DNA of 10,179 nucleotides from Endomicrobium sp. (GCA_031264895.1 JAISDI010000281.1:1-10179), one strand, 5' to 3'. Shown: positions 1-6,220, numbered from the stretch's first letter. Notes: a model not told the origin generated them from the letters alone. Translations and numbers: made by a program.

Positions 1-50
1 GGAATCTGCTGTTGCAGTTGTCGTTATATTATGCCACCTGCAAAGGCCAG

Positions 51-71
51 ACCCTGAAACGAGTTCAGGGT
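51..71. repeat. Small hairpin repeat unit 1
   Basis: A perfect 8-bp inverted repeat, ACCCTGAA (51-58) and TTCAGGGT (64-71), encloses a 5-base loop and is followed by GACA. Hairpins flanked by GTCA or TGACA are typical of short interspersed palindromic repeats found between genes in many bacteria. No T-run follows, so I do not call it a terminator. Confidence 0.6.
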
Positions 72-88
72 GACAGACAGGGACGTTG

Positions 89-189
89 TGTCGTCATCCC
101 CGAGTGTCTTTATCGGGGATCCACTTTCGTCGTAAAACAAAAATATCTTTCAGTAAAAATGGATTCCCCCGTGTTAAGACCTCACGGGG
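89..189. repeat. Double-hairpin interspersed repeat, left copy
   Basis: Two hairpins face each other around a roughly 45-base AT-rich spacer. The first is ATCCCCGA (96-103) with TCGGGGAT (113-120); the second is CCCCGTG (167-173) with CACGGGG (183-189). The inner flanks, GGATCCA near 117 and TGGATTCC near 160, are also near-complementary, so the whole unit is roughly palindromic, like a small non-coding mobile unit. Bases 89-159 recur in the same orientation at 10110-10179 with four substitutions and one 1-base gap. It contains no coding potential. Confidence 0.75.
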
Positions 190-210
190 CAGGCTTCAAA
201 AGAATTACAG

Positions 211-233
211 CATTTCCGAAACTTTCGGGAATG
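211..233. repeat. Small hairpin repeat unit 3
   Basis: A 23-bp near-perfect palindrome: CATTTCCGAAA (211-221) and TTTCGGGAATG (223-233) around a single central C, with one G-T wobble. It is followed by ACA, giving the same TGACA-type edge as the unit at 51-71. Probably a diverged relative of the other interspersed hairpins. No T-run follows it. Confidence 0.6.
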
Positions 234-341
234 ACAAACAGTATTTTATAAACACCTATTTGTTACCTTTCATTCCTATGCTTTTTTTGACCTTTTTATA
301 TCGCATAACTCATTGTATTTTCACTCTATTATTCTTAGTTA

Positions 342-380
342 TTTCTAATGGTTTCCATTAGAAAATTTTAGCTCTAATGG
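342..380. repeat. Alternating TCTAATGG hairpins
   Basis: A perfect 10-bp stem, TTTCTAATGG (342-351) with CCATTAGAAA (355-364), closes on a TTT loop. The right arm CCATTAGA (355-362) can instead pair with a third copy, TCTAATGG (373-380). The two hairpins are mutually exclusive. They lie upstream of the likely tetR promoter, so they would not be in a transcript starting there. The right part belongs to the inverted repeat shared with the far end of the window. Confidence 0.65.
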
Positions 381-410
381 AATATCCGGGTTAAAGCGTT
401 GACAATTCGG
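348..410 (+). repeat. Left copy of diverged inverted repeat shared with right end
   Basis: Read against the reverse complement of 10048-10098, this stretch shares a 14-base identity (372-385 with 10070-10083), then GGGTT, then a 10-base identity containing TTGACAATTC (399-408). A weaker match extends leftward through an AACCAT-type block. Differences are a two-base change, a few indels and scattered substitutions. The ordered blocks make chance unlikely. The perfect -35 hexamer of the tetR promoter lies inside this copy, so the repeat may have supplied that promoter element. Confidence 0.65.
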
Positions 411-425
411 AAATTTTATTATAAC
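399..425 (+). promoter_or_regulatory. Likely promoter of the tetR-led operon
   Basis: A consensus -35 hexamer TTGACA at 399-404 is followed by TATAAC at 420-425, a 15-base spacer that is slightly short. TAACGT at 422-427 gives 17 bases but a poorer hexamer. Transcription would begin around 431-436, inside the palindrome at 426-454. The hexamer quality and position support the call; the exact start is inferred. Confidence 0.6.
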
Positions 426-454
426 GTTTGAACAAACAGGTCATTTGTTCAAAC
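426..454. promoter_or_regulatory. Probable TetR operator, perfect 29-bp palindrome
   Basis: GTTTGAACAAA (426-436) and TTTGTTCAAAC (444-454) form a perfect 11-bp inverted repeat around a 7-base centre. It abuts the -10 region, covers the expected transcription start and ends one base before the ribosome binding site of the TetR-family gene. TetR/AcrR repressors commonly bind such palindromes at their own promoters, so autorepression of the whole pump operon is the natural reading. I saw no second copy in the window, including upstream of the autotransporter gene. Confidence 0.75.
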
Positions 455-467
455 AGGAAGAGGATTT

Positions 468-1034
468 ATGAGAAAAGAGATTTTAAAAGCGGCTGCGGCA
501 AGATTTGCCAGATACGGATTTCAAAAAACCACCCTTGAAGAGATAGCGGCGGACTTGAATAAAGTCAAAAGTTCCGTTTATTATTATTTCAGCGACAAAG
601 AAAGCATATTTAAAGCCGTCATCGAAAACGAGCTTGACGGATTTGCCGTAATGCTGAAAAAAAATGTGGACAAGGCCGTAAATCCCAAAGAAAAATTATT
701 GGTTTTCATAACTTCGCATTTCATGATTTTTGAAAAACTTACAAAAGGTTTTTCAACGATAAAAGAGATATATTTTTCAAAACGCGACATTGTCCGCAAG
801 ACTAGGGAAAAATATGACGAACGCGAAATAAACATGATCACGCTTATTTTAAAAGAGGGCAATAAAACAAACGAGTTTTCAGTAAAAGACGTAAAAAATA
901 CGGCTTTGTCCGTTTTAACGGCAATCAAAGGCGTAGAACAGGAAATGCTTACGGCAGAATCTTTGAAAAAAGTGAAAGCCGTTTCAAAAAATATGGCTTT
1001 AATACTCGTAAACGGTATCTCTAAGGAAAAATGA
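468..1034 (+). CDS. TetR/AcrR-family transcriptional repressor
   Basis: A 188-residue protein of typical length for TetR/AcrR regulators. Residues 1-48 form the family's N-terminal DNA-binding domain: a first helix with ARFARYGF, then the helix-turn-helix TTLEEIAADLNKVKSSVYYY (21-40), followed by FSDKESIF. The remaining helical part (about 50-188) would bind ligand and dimerise; it is too variable to name a ligand. The start is fixed by a strong ribosome binding site, AGGAAGAGG (455-463), 4 bases before ATG. A perfect palindrome overlaps the promoter just upstream, and the next gene begins one base after the stop, so the protein very likely represses itself and the efflux genes until an exported compound binds it. 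Family assignment is firm; target and ligand are inferred. Confidence 0.93.
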   Translation: MRKEILKAAAARFARYGFQKTTLEEIAADLNKVKSSVYYYFSDKESIFKAVIENELDGFAVMLKKNVDKAVNPKEKLLVFITSHFMIFEKLTKGFSTIKEIYFSKRDIVRKTREKYDEREINMITLILKEGNKTNEFSVKDVKNTALSVLTAIKGVEQEMLTAESLKKVKAVSKNMALILVNGISKEK

Positions 1035-1035
1035 A

Positions 1036-2412
1036 ATGAAAAAAATCACGTTTCTTTTTGCTGCGCTTTTTTGCGTACAGGTTTTGTCTGCCCAGGAGCA
1101 GCCGCTGACAGTCAGCCGCGCGATAGATTATGCTTTAAAAAATAATCCCGGCATTGCCGCGGCCAAAAAAAATGCCGAAAGCGCTTTTTACGCGGCAAAT
1201 GCCGCAAAAGCGAATTATCTGCCGCGCGTAGACATAACTGCGCTTGCAGTCAAACTTGACGATTCCGTATATCTTGATTTAAACGATATCCGCCGCGCCG
1301 TAATAGGAGCGGGAATAATCTCCGGCGGAAATCCCGCCGTTCTCGAACAGTCCATACCATCTTTTGAAAAAAAAATTCTTGACGACACGTTTGTACGCGT
1401 GGCGGCGACCTTAACCCAGCCGGTTTTTACCGGGTTTAAAGTTTCCGCAAACGCGAAAATAAAAAAACTTGAAAAAGATATAAGCGAGATCAATCTGCAA
1501 ACCGCAAAAAATTCCGTAATAACTTCCGTTGTTGAAGATTATTATAGAGTAAAACTTGCGGATAAAGTAATAGAAATACGCGCAGATTATCAAAAAAACA
1601 TAGAAAATCACGTAGCCAATGCAAAAAAACTTTTCAACGGCGAAATGATTTCAAAAGCAAATCTGCTAAAAGCCGAAGTCGCGCTTGCACAGGCAAAAAA
1701 AGATTATCAGAAATCTTTGAACGACAAAGAACTGGCCTCTATACTTTTAAACAATACGCTCGGCATAAAAACCGAAGATACGGAACTTGCGTCGCCAATG
1801 GAAATGATAAGCGGCCTCAAAGATGCGGACTTTTACGTTTCAAAAGCTCTAAACGGCAACGGTTCGCTGAAACTTTTAAACGGCAAGAAGCTCATGCTCA
1901 AACAAAAACATAAAGCCGCGATCGGCAGTCTTTTGCCTGCAATAGCGGCCATAGGAGAATATCAGATTCTGCGCGACGATCTGACAATGCTTGAACCGGA
2001 ATGGGCTGTCGGTATAACGGCTTCCATAAACATATTCGGCGGCGGCGCAGATTTTAATAATATAAAAGCTTCGAAAGCCGAAATTGAAGCCGTAGACGCA
2101 CAAATTAAAAGCGTTCAAAATCTTATATATACCGGAGTCAAAAGGTTATACCATTTATGCAAAACGGCAAAAGAAGATTATGAAGCGCTTGAAACTAATA
2201 AAACGCTTGCAGAAGAAAATTTAAAACTTTACAGAGCTTCGTTTAAAGAAGGCCTTGCTACTTCGCTTGAAGTGGTCGACGCGGAGCTTGCGCTTGCAAA
2301 AATTAAAACGGATCAGGCAAAAGCCGTTTTCGACTACAATGCCGCTTATGCGGGTTTGCTAAATATATGCGCGCAATCCGAGCTAGGTTTTGCGCAAAGT
2401 TCCGGAGAATAA
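1036..2412 (+). CDS. TolC-family outer-membrane efflux channel
   Basis: A 458-residue outer-membrane factor, normal length for the family. Residues 1-19 are a Sec signal peptide with likely cleavage after LSA, before QEQ. The mature part shows the internal duplication of TolC proteins: two halves (about 22-240 and 260-450) of long Ala/Lys/Glu-rich helices, each with a short strand motif leading into the helix, TLTQPVFTGFK (125-135) and ASINIFGGG (329-337). Three copies would form a barrel in the outer membrane plus a periplasmic helical tunnel. ATG lies one base after the tetR stop, with AAGGA at 1023-1027 inside the end of tetR as ribosome binding site, so the two are co-transcribed. It would be the exit duct for the adaptor and permeases encoded downstream. 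Substrate unknown. Confidence 0.93.
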   Translation: MKKITFLFAALFCVQVLSAQEQPLTVSRAIDYALKNNPGIAAAKKNAESAFYAANAAKANYLPRVDITALAVKLDDSVYLDLNDIRRAVIGAGIISGGNPAVLEQSIPSFEKKILDDTFVRVAATLTQPVFTGFKVSANAKIKKLEKDISEINLQTAKNSVITSVVEDYYRVKLADKVIEIRADYQKNIENHVANAKKLFNGEMISKANLLKAEVALAQAKKDYQKSLNDKELASILLNNTLGIKTEDTELASPMEMISGLKDADFYVSKALNGNGSLKLLNGKKLMLKQKHKAAIGSLLPAIAAIGEYQILRDDLTMLEPEWAVGITASINIFGGGADFNNIKASKAEIEAVDAQIKSVQNLIYTGVKRLYHLCKTAKEDYEALETNKTLAEENLKLYRASFKEGLATSLEVVDAELALAKIKTDQAKAVFDYNAAYAGLLNICAQSELGFAQSSGE

Positions 2413-2414
2413 TT

Positions 2415-3215
2415 ATGAAATTTTTTAGACTTTTTATTTGCATGTTAGCGCCGTTGGCTTTTTTCGGGTGTTCTCCCGAAAACAAAATCATTATCGGAGA
2501 AGTTGACGCTTCGGAAATAGATGTCGGCGTCAAAGTGCCGGGAAGAATTGCGGAAATATTCGTCGCGGAAGGAGAATCCGTCAAGAAAGGGCAAATTCTA
2601 GGAAGGCTTGAAGGCAAAGAACTTGACGCAAAACTTAAAACCGTCAATGCCGCTCTGGAAGAAGCGCAGGAACAGTTTTATCTCGCGCAGAAAACGTATT
2701 CCAGAATAAAAAATCTTTACGAAACCGAAGTAATACCAAAACAGCAGTTTGACGAAGCCGATTATAAATATAATGCCGCCCGTCAAAAAGTGCAGGCGGT
2801 AAACGGACAAAAAGACGAAGTTATGGCATATTATGACGAACTTACCATAACTGCCCCGATAGACGGAGAAGTCGTGCAGATTATTTCAAACCCGGGAGAA
2901 CTCGCGGCTGCGGGATATCCGATCTTAACTATTTTAAACGCCAATGATATGTGGGCTGTTTTCAATATACGCGAAGACAATTTGAAGAATATATGCAAAG
3001 GGGAAACCTACGAAGTATTTTTTCCGGCTTTAGACGCAAAATTTGAAATGGAAGTAACCTATATTTCGGCATTGGGCAGTTTTGCTTCATGGAAACCGAC
3101 AGCCCAGCAGGGAGATTACGATTTAAAAACCTTTGAAGTAAGACTAAAAAGCAAAACTAAAATAGAAAACCTAAGACCCGGCATGACGGCAAGCCTTTCG
3201 CCGGCGGCGGTTTAG
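2415..3215 (+). CDS. HlyD/AcrA-type periplasmic adaptor (membrane fusion) lipoprotein
   Basis: A 266-residue adaptor linking an inner-membrane transporter to TolC. I start at 2415, not at the upstream in-frame ATG (2367). GGAG at 2404-2407 is well spaced from 2415, and this start gives a lipoprotein signal (MKFFRLF...AFFGC) with Cys19 as the likely lipidation site; the lipobox is somewhat atypical (FFG before Cys). Order: first half of the lipoyl-like domain (about 37-70), alpha-hairpin (about 72-138), second lipoyl half with ITAPIDGEVV (about 141-172), and a beta-barrel domain to the end. The hairpin tip aligns with that of AcrA (R97, L101, D113), but the usual tip serine is Pro108. It lies two bases after the tolC-like stop. 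It is short for the family, suiting a minimal adaptor for an ABC-2-type pump (YbhG-like) rather than an RND pump. Confidence 0.9.
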   Translation: MKFFRLFICMLAPLAFFGCSPENKIIIGEVDASEIDVGVKVPGRIAEIFVAEGESVKKGQILGRLEGKELDAKLKTVNAALEEAQEQFYLAQKTYSRIKNLYETEVIPKQQFDEADYKYNAARQKVQAVNGQKDEVMAYYDELTITAPIDGEVVQIISNPGELAAAGYPILTILNANDMWAVFNIREDNLKNICKGETYEVFFPALDAKFEMEVTYISALGSFASWKPTAQQGDYDLKTFEVRLKSKTKIENLRPGMTASLSPAAV

Positions 3216-3243
3216 GCCTTGTTGCGGCCGGCAACGGCTTTAG

Positions 3244-3267
3244 TCGGGGGCTTTTGCGGCCCCCCGA
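3244..3267. repeat. GC-rich hairpin after the adaptor gene
   Basis: A 7-bp stem, TCGGGGG (3244-3250) with CCCCCGA (3261-3267), around a 10-base loop, 29 bases after the adaptor stop. A T5 run comes only about 16 bases later, so this is not a canonical intrinsic terminator. It might slow or partly stop transcription before the permeases. It may equally be another interspersed repeat. Confidence 0.4.
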
Positions 3268-3329
3268 ACCCCACGCCTCACTTTTTGCAATCGGGTGCTT
3301 GCGCACGGCAAATTATAACGACATTTAAA

Positions 3330-3466
3330 GCCGCTGAAAGCATTCGCGAAAGATTTTAGAAGCAAATTCGGAACTCGCGGCATAACGACTTAAGAGGATG
3401 CCGCTCAAACAACCGAATTTGATAATCTTCAAAAATCTTTCGCTCATAGACTCGCTTAGAGGCGGC
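3330..3466. repeat. Long imperfect inverted repeat (~137 nt)
   Basis: The left arm at 3346-3371, GCGAAAGATTTT then AGAAG and CAAATTCGG, is mirrored by 3413-3443. The two differ by one mismatch and a 5-base insertion. Inside the loop GCGGCAT (3377-3383) pairs with ATGCCGC (3398-3404); outside, GCCGC (3330-3334) can pair with GCGGC (3462-3466). The result is one long cruciform or RNA hairpin. It may be a non-coding transposable unit or a structured processing or stability element in the operon mRNA. No gene is encoded in it. Confidence 0.65.
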
Positions 3467-3480
3467 GAAAGACAACGACA

Positions 3481-3537
3481 AAAGACAAAGGCAACGACAA
3501 GACCAACAACAAAAGCGAAAGACAAAGGCAACGACAA
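3481..3537. repeat. 20-bp direct repeat, 37-bp period
   Basis: AAAGACAAAGGCAACGACAA occurs at 3481-3500 and again, identical, at 3518-3537, separated by 17 bases of similar A/C-rich composition. Related sequence on the opposite strand appears at about 3808-3832 (GTTGTTGCTGTTGTCTTTGC). The tract looks like local duplication in repeat DNA and has no coding meaning that I can see. Confidence 0.7.
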
Positions 3538-3540
3538 CGA

Positions 3541-3589
3541 CGAAATCCCCCGTCCGCTTCGCGTCCACCCCCTTTAAAAAGTGGGAATT
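3541..3589 (-). repeat. CCCC/GGGGTGG element, copy 1 (minus orientation)
   Basis: Read on the minus strand, this begins AATTCCCAC, continues through AAAGGGGGTGG and ends with GCGGACGGGG. The copies at 3650-3701 and 3757-3808 show the same order on the plus strand. Outside it, the neighbouring GTTGCCGTT and GTCGTTGTCGTTGCC-like sequences also match those around the copy at 3757-3808, so the two flank the middle of the gap as an inverted pair of about 90-100 bp. Confidence 0.6.
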
Positions 3590-3649
3590 AACGGCAACGA
3601 CTAAAGACAAAGAAAAAAAATTAGTAAATTCCACATTTTAGAAAATCGG

Positions 3650-3701
3650 AACTTCCCCTTTTGTAAAACGGGGTGGCCACGAAGCGGACGGGGTATTCCG
3701 C
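3650..3701 (+). repeat. CCCC/GGGGTGG element, copy 2
   Basis: TTCCCC, then a TTTT/AAAA stem region, then GGGGTGG, followed by AAGCGGACGGGGTA. CCCCTTTT (3655-3662) can pair with AAAACGGGG with one bulge. GCGGA (3684-3688) can pair with TCCGC (3697-3701). Same layout as the other two copies, about 60-70% alike by eye. Confidence 0.55.
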
Positions 3702-3756
3702 AAAGCGCTGACGGGATTTCTAGCAAGTGCATGACGGGAAATTTGCCGTTGCCGTA

Positions 3757-3808
3757 AAATTCCCCTCTACGGAGGGGTGGCAGAGACAAAGTCTCTGACG
3801 GGGTGGTC
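3757..3808 (+). repeat. CCCC/GGGGTGG element, copy 3
   Basis: Two perfect hairpins in tandem: CCCCTC (3762-3767) with GAGGGG (3772-3777) around TACG, and CAGAGAC (3781-3787) with GTCTCTG (3791-3797) around AAA. They are followed by ACGGGGTGGTCG. This is the best-preserved copy of the element. It lies about 50 bases upstream of the first permease, so these hairpins would be in the leader of a read-through transcript. Confidence 0.65.
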
Positions 3809-3860
3809 GTTGTTGCTGTTGTCTTTGCCTTTCTAGTTTGCCGTCCGCAAGGACTTTAAA

Positions 3861-5024
3861 ATGAAAGAAATACGCAATATCATCATCAGGGAATTAAAAA
3901 GTATTTTCTCAAGCAGGCTGTATGTTTTGGCTTTGCTTGTTTTTCCGATTTTGGGGTGTTTGTTTCTCGGAGGTATATACAGTTCTGGTTTTTTGGTAAA
4001 ACTTCCGGCGGCGGTCATAGATAATGATAATACGAAAATATCCAGAACGATTATCAGATATTTTGACGCTTCGCCGGACATTGAGATCAAATATAGAATT
4101 TCAAATATTGAAGAGCTGAAAGATTTGTTTGCAAAACAAAAAGCCGTGATGGGCATTTATATTCCAAAAGATATACAAAAAAACATAAAAAGACAAAAAC
4201 CGCAAAATATTCCCGTTTTTGTAAATTCCGCAAATTATATATCCGGAAATATCGTTGAAGTCGATGCAAATACCATTATTACAACCATAGGCGGCGGGAT
4301 AAAATATAAAACGCTTGTCAAAAGAGGTTTTTCTTCAAAACAGGCGCGGGAACTTTTACTGCCCGTAAAAAACAGTTCGGCAAAACTTTTTAACCCGTCT
4401 TTAAATTACAATATTTTTCTTACGCCGGGAATATGGATGTCCGTCATACAGCAGCTGCTGATACTTGCAGGGGTGCTTTCAATTTCAATCGAATTCGATT
4501 TAAAAACGGTTAAAACGATGATGCGTTCCTGTAAAAAAAACGTTTTTAAAGCTATGACGGGAAAATTAGCCGTTTATATGGTTTTTTCGTACCTGCATTT
4601 TGAAATATTGTACAGAATTTTGTTTCGCATTTTTGGCATACCAATAATTTCTTCTGTCGCGGCGGCAACGGCTTTAAGTATCTGTTTTGCTTTTGCAGCT
4701 GTTTCTCTGGGAATGCTTTTGTCGTCGGTTTTAAGAACCACGTCAAACGCTTTAAAAGGATGCCTTATAATTGCGGCTCCGGCTTTTTTGCTTTCGGGCT
4801 ACACGTGGCCGCCGGAACAAATTCCTACGGCTTTAAGAGCTTTTGCCCAACTTATTCCGCTTACTCCTTTTCTTGAAGGTTTTAAAAAAATTTATGTGCA
4901 GGGTCTGGGAATGGAATTTGTAATGCCGTATGCTAAACGGCTTATTTTGTATGGGATCGTATTTTTTATATCTGCATATTTTATCACTTCTGCCAGAGTA
5001 AAAAACGCGGGGCGCGCAAAATGA
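3861..5024 (+). CDS. ABC-2-type efflux permease, first of two paralogues
   Basis: A 387-residue inner-membrane permease of the ABC-2 (YhhJ/YbhS/YbhR-like) type. One membrane segment near the N-terminus (about 20-42) is followed by a large periplasmic domain (about 45-185) starting with the typical DNDNT (54-58) and FDAS (68-71) signature. A C-terminal block of about five membrane helices (about 192-380) follows, with the family hallmark LSGYTWPPEQIP (311-322) and then PLTPFLEGF. The start is supported by AAGGA at 3849-3853, 7 bases before ATG. The last 4 bases overlap the next gene (ATGA), implying translational coupling. With its partner it should form the transmembrane part of a pump feeding the adaptor and TolC-like duct. 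There is no nucleotide-binding domain in the protein or the window. Substrate unknown; multidrug or lipophilic compounds are plausible. Confidence 0.88.
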   Translation: MKEIRNIIIRELKSIFSSRLYVLALLVFPILGCLFLGGIYSSGFLVKLPAAVIDNDNTKISRTIIRYFDASPDIEIKYRISNIEELKDLFAKQKAVMGIYIPKDIQKNIKRQKPQNIPVFVNSANYISGNIVEVDANTIITTIGGGIKYKTLVKRGFSSKQARELLLPVKNSSAKLFNPSLNYNIFLTPGIWMSVIQQLLILAGVLSISIEFDLKTVKTMMRSCKKNVFKAMTGKLAVYMVFSYLHFEILYRILFRIFGIPIISSVAAATALSICFAFAAVSLGMLLSSVLRTTSNALKGCLIIAAPAFLLSGYTWPPEQIPTALRAFAQLIPLTPFLEGFKKIYVQGLGMEFVMPYAKRLILYGIVFFISAYFITSARVKNAGRAK

Positions 5025-6190
5025 AACTGAAAACTTTAAAAAATGTCATTGTAAGAGAATTTAAAATTTTTTTTAAATCGTGGGATTTACTGCTTATCTG
5101 CATAGGAACACCGCTGTTGTTTTCTTTTATGTTTTCGGCACTATACCACAACAGAAGAGCTACGGATATAAATATAGGGATCATAAATGAAGACAATACG
5201 GCAATGTCCAGAAAACTTGTCAGAGATTTTGACGCTTCAGAACAGCTTAAAGTAAGACGCAAACCCGGTCAAATAAGCGAAGCATATCCCGACATATTCC
5301 GCAACGATTTTAGGGCTTTTTATTTCATACCGAAAAATTTCAGTTCGAATTTGAAAAAAGGAAAAAGCGCGCCAGCTTTTAATGCCGCAGACGCCAGCAG
5401 TTTTATACTGTCAAGCAATGCGCTTAAAACGTTTACGCAAATTTCGCTGTCTTTTTCACAAAAACAGTTCGCAAAGATTCTTACGGAAAAAGGATATTCT
5501 TACAAAGAAGCAAAAACGGCTTTTTCCCCGATAAACGCCGACATAAGACATATATTCAATGCAAATAATAATTATTCCGATTTTTTAATCCCTGGACTTT
5601 TGTTTGCGGTTTTGCAGCAGATACTTCTTGTTTCAATATGTACGACAATAATAACGGATAAAAATTCCGCGGGCAGAAAAGAACTGTACAAAGTTTCCGA
5701 AGGAAGTTTTGCTGCGGCTTTTCTGGGCAAAATTATTCCTTACGCATGTACGGGCATTATGCTTACGGCAGTTTACGCTTTAGCCGTTTTTCCGGCAAAC
5801 GGCATTTTTGTTGGGTCTCTTGCGGGATACTTTATACTTTCAGCGGCGTTTATAATTGCAATTTCGGCTTTTGCGGTTTTAATATCGTCTTTTTTCAAAT
5901 CGCAGGAAATGGTAATGGCTGTACTGATGTTTTATGCAATGCCGGCAGTGCTTTTGTCCGGTTTTATCTGGCCGCATCATGCCCTGCCAAAAATTTTGAA
6001 AGTTGTTTCTTATCTTTTCCCCTCAACTTACGCGCTTAACGAAATCAGGCTTTTTATACTGGGAGATATTGCTCTTAAATATGTCGCGATTCCGTCTGTC
6101 TGCCTCATAACTTTTGCAGCAGCCTGCTTTTTTCTTTCATTTTTGGTTTCAAATAAAAAATTCAGCGCGCAATTTACGAAAATTCAGTAA
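5021..6190 (+). CDS. ABC-2-type efflux permease, second paralogue
   Basis: A 389-residue protein with the same architecture as its upstream neighbour: N-terminal membrane helix (about 22-42), periplasmic domain with NEDNT (56-60) and FDAS (70-73), then about five membrane helices with LSGFIWPHHALP (312-323) and PSTYALNEIR. Near-identical motif positions but divergent sequence indicate an old tandem duplication, likely giving a heterodimeric permease. ATG overlaps the previous stop by 4 bases. It is followed by an A7/T7 hairpin (6189-6208) that could act as a weak terminator. As with the partner, no Walker motifs are present, so an ATPase would have to come from elsewhere in the genome. Confidence 0.88.
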   Translation: MKLKTLKNVIVREFKIFFKSWDLLLICIGTPLLFSFMFSALYHNRRATDINIGIINEDNTAMSRKLVRDFDASEQLKVRRKPGQISEAYPDIFRNDFRAFYFIPKNFSSNLKKGKSAPAFNAADASSFILSSNALKTFTQISLSFSQKQFAKILTEKGYSYKEAKTAFSPINADIRHIFNANNNYSDFLIPGLLFAVLQQILLVSICTTIITDKNSAGRKELYKVSEGSFAAAFLGKIIPYACTGIMLTAVYALAVFPANGIFVGSLAGYFILSAAFIIAISAFAVLISSFFKSQEMVMAVLMFYAMPAVLLSGFIWPHHALPKILKVVSYLFPSTYALNEIRLFILGDIALKYVAIPSVCLITFAAACFFLSFLVSNKKFSAQFTKIQ

Positions 6191-6208
6191 AAAAATCTTC
6201 ATTTTTTT
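6189..6208 (+). terminator. Possible weak A/T hairpin terminator
   Basis: AAAAAAAT (6189-6196) and ATTTTTTT (6201-6208) pair perfectly around CTTC right at the end of the permease operon. The stem has no G or C, so it would be unstable. The T-run and position suit transcription ending, but I rate this as possible only. Confidence 0.35.
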
Positions 6209-6220
6209 CACATCTTTTAT

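Larger units (their letters stand above)
1..398. other. Gene-free left flank rich in small palindromic repeats
   Basis: I see no credible gene here. The two short open frames (12-251 and 86-361) run straight through palindromic repeats, have no good ribosome binding site and encode no recognisable domain. The first 240 bases hold four hairpin-forming units, listed separately. Bases 241-340 are AT-rich with no clear signal. Bases 342-385 carry copies of the octamer TCTAATGG in alternating orientation. Bases 19-35 resemble, on the opposite strand, the stretch at 3308-3324 (15 of 17 positions), so the extreme left end probably belongs to the same repeat family as the gap at 3216-3860. Confidence 0.7.
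3216..3860. other. 645-bp gene-free repeat mosaic inside the efflux operon
   Basis: No convincing gene on either strand. The short minus-strand open frames (about 3325-3789) are low-complexity products of repeated GACAA/CAACGA sequence and hairpins, with no ribosome binding site or recognisable domain. The stretch holds a GC-rich hairpin (3244-3267), a long imperfect inverted repeat (3330-3466), a 20-bp direct repeat (3481-3537) and three copies of a CCCC/GGGGTGG element in both orientations. It separates the adaptor gene from the two permease genes, which elsewhere usually sit close together, so I infer later insertion of repeats into an ancestral operon. I find no clear new promoter for the permeases. 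The final bases (AAGGA, 3849-3853) are the ribosome binding site of the next gene. Confidence 0.75.

Noticed and set aside
12..361. Two short plus-strand open frames in the left flank (79 and 91 codons)
   Set aside because: They run through palindromic repeats, lack ribosome binding sites and encode no domain; the second starts inside the hairpin repeat.
2367..2414. Earlier ATG for the adaptor, overlapping the tolC-like gene
   Set aside because: It adds a charged Arg-rich stretch ahead of the lipoprotein signal and has no ribosome binding site; 2415 has GGAG well placed and begins a proper signal sequence.
3244..3300. Intrinsic terminator after the adaptor gene
   Set aside because: The hairpin is stable but not followed directly by a T-run; the nearest T5 is about 16 bases later.
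3481..3540. Possible CRISPR-like array
   Set aside because: Only two 20-bp copies with a 17-bp gap of the same composition, and no cas gene nearby; it is simple local duplication.
3325..3789. Three minus-strand open frames (62-92 codons) in the operon gap
   Set aside because: Low-complexity translations of repeat DNA with no ribosome binding site. They arise from the GACAA-rich tract and hairpin elements.
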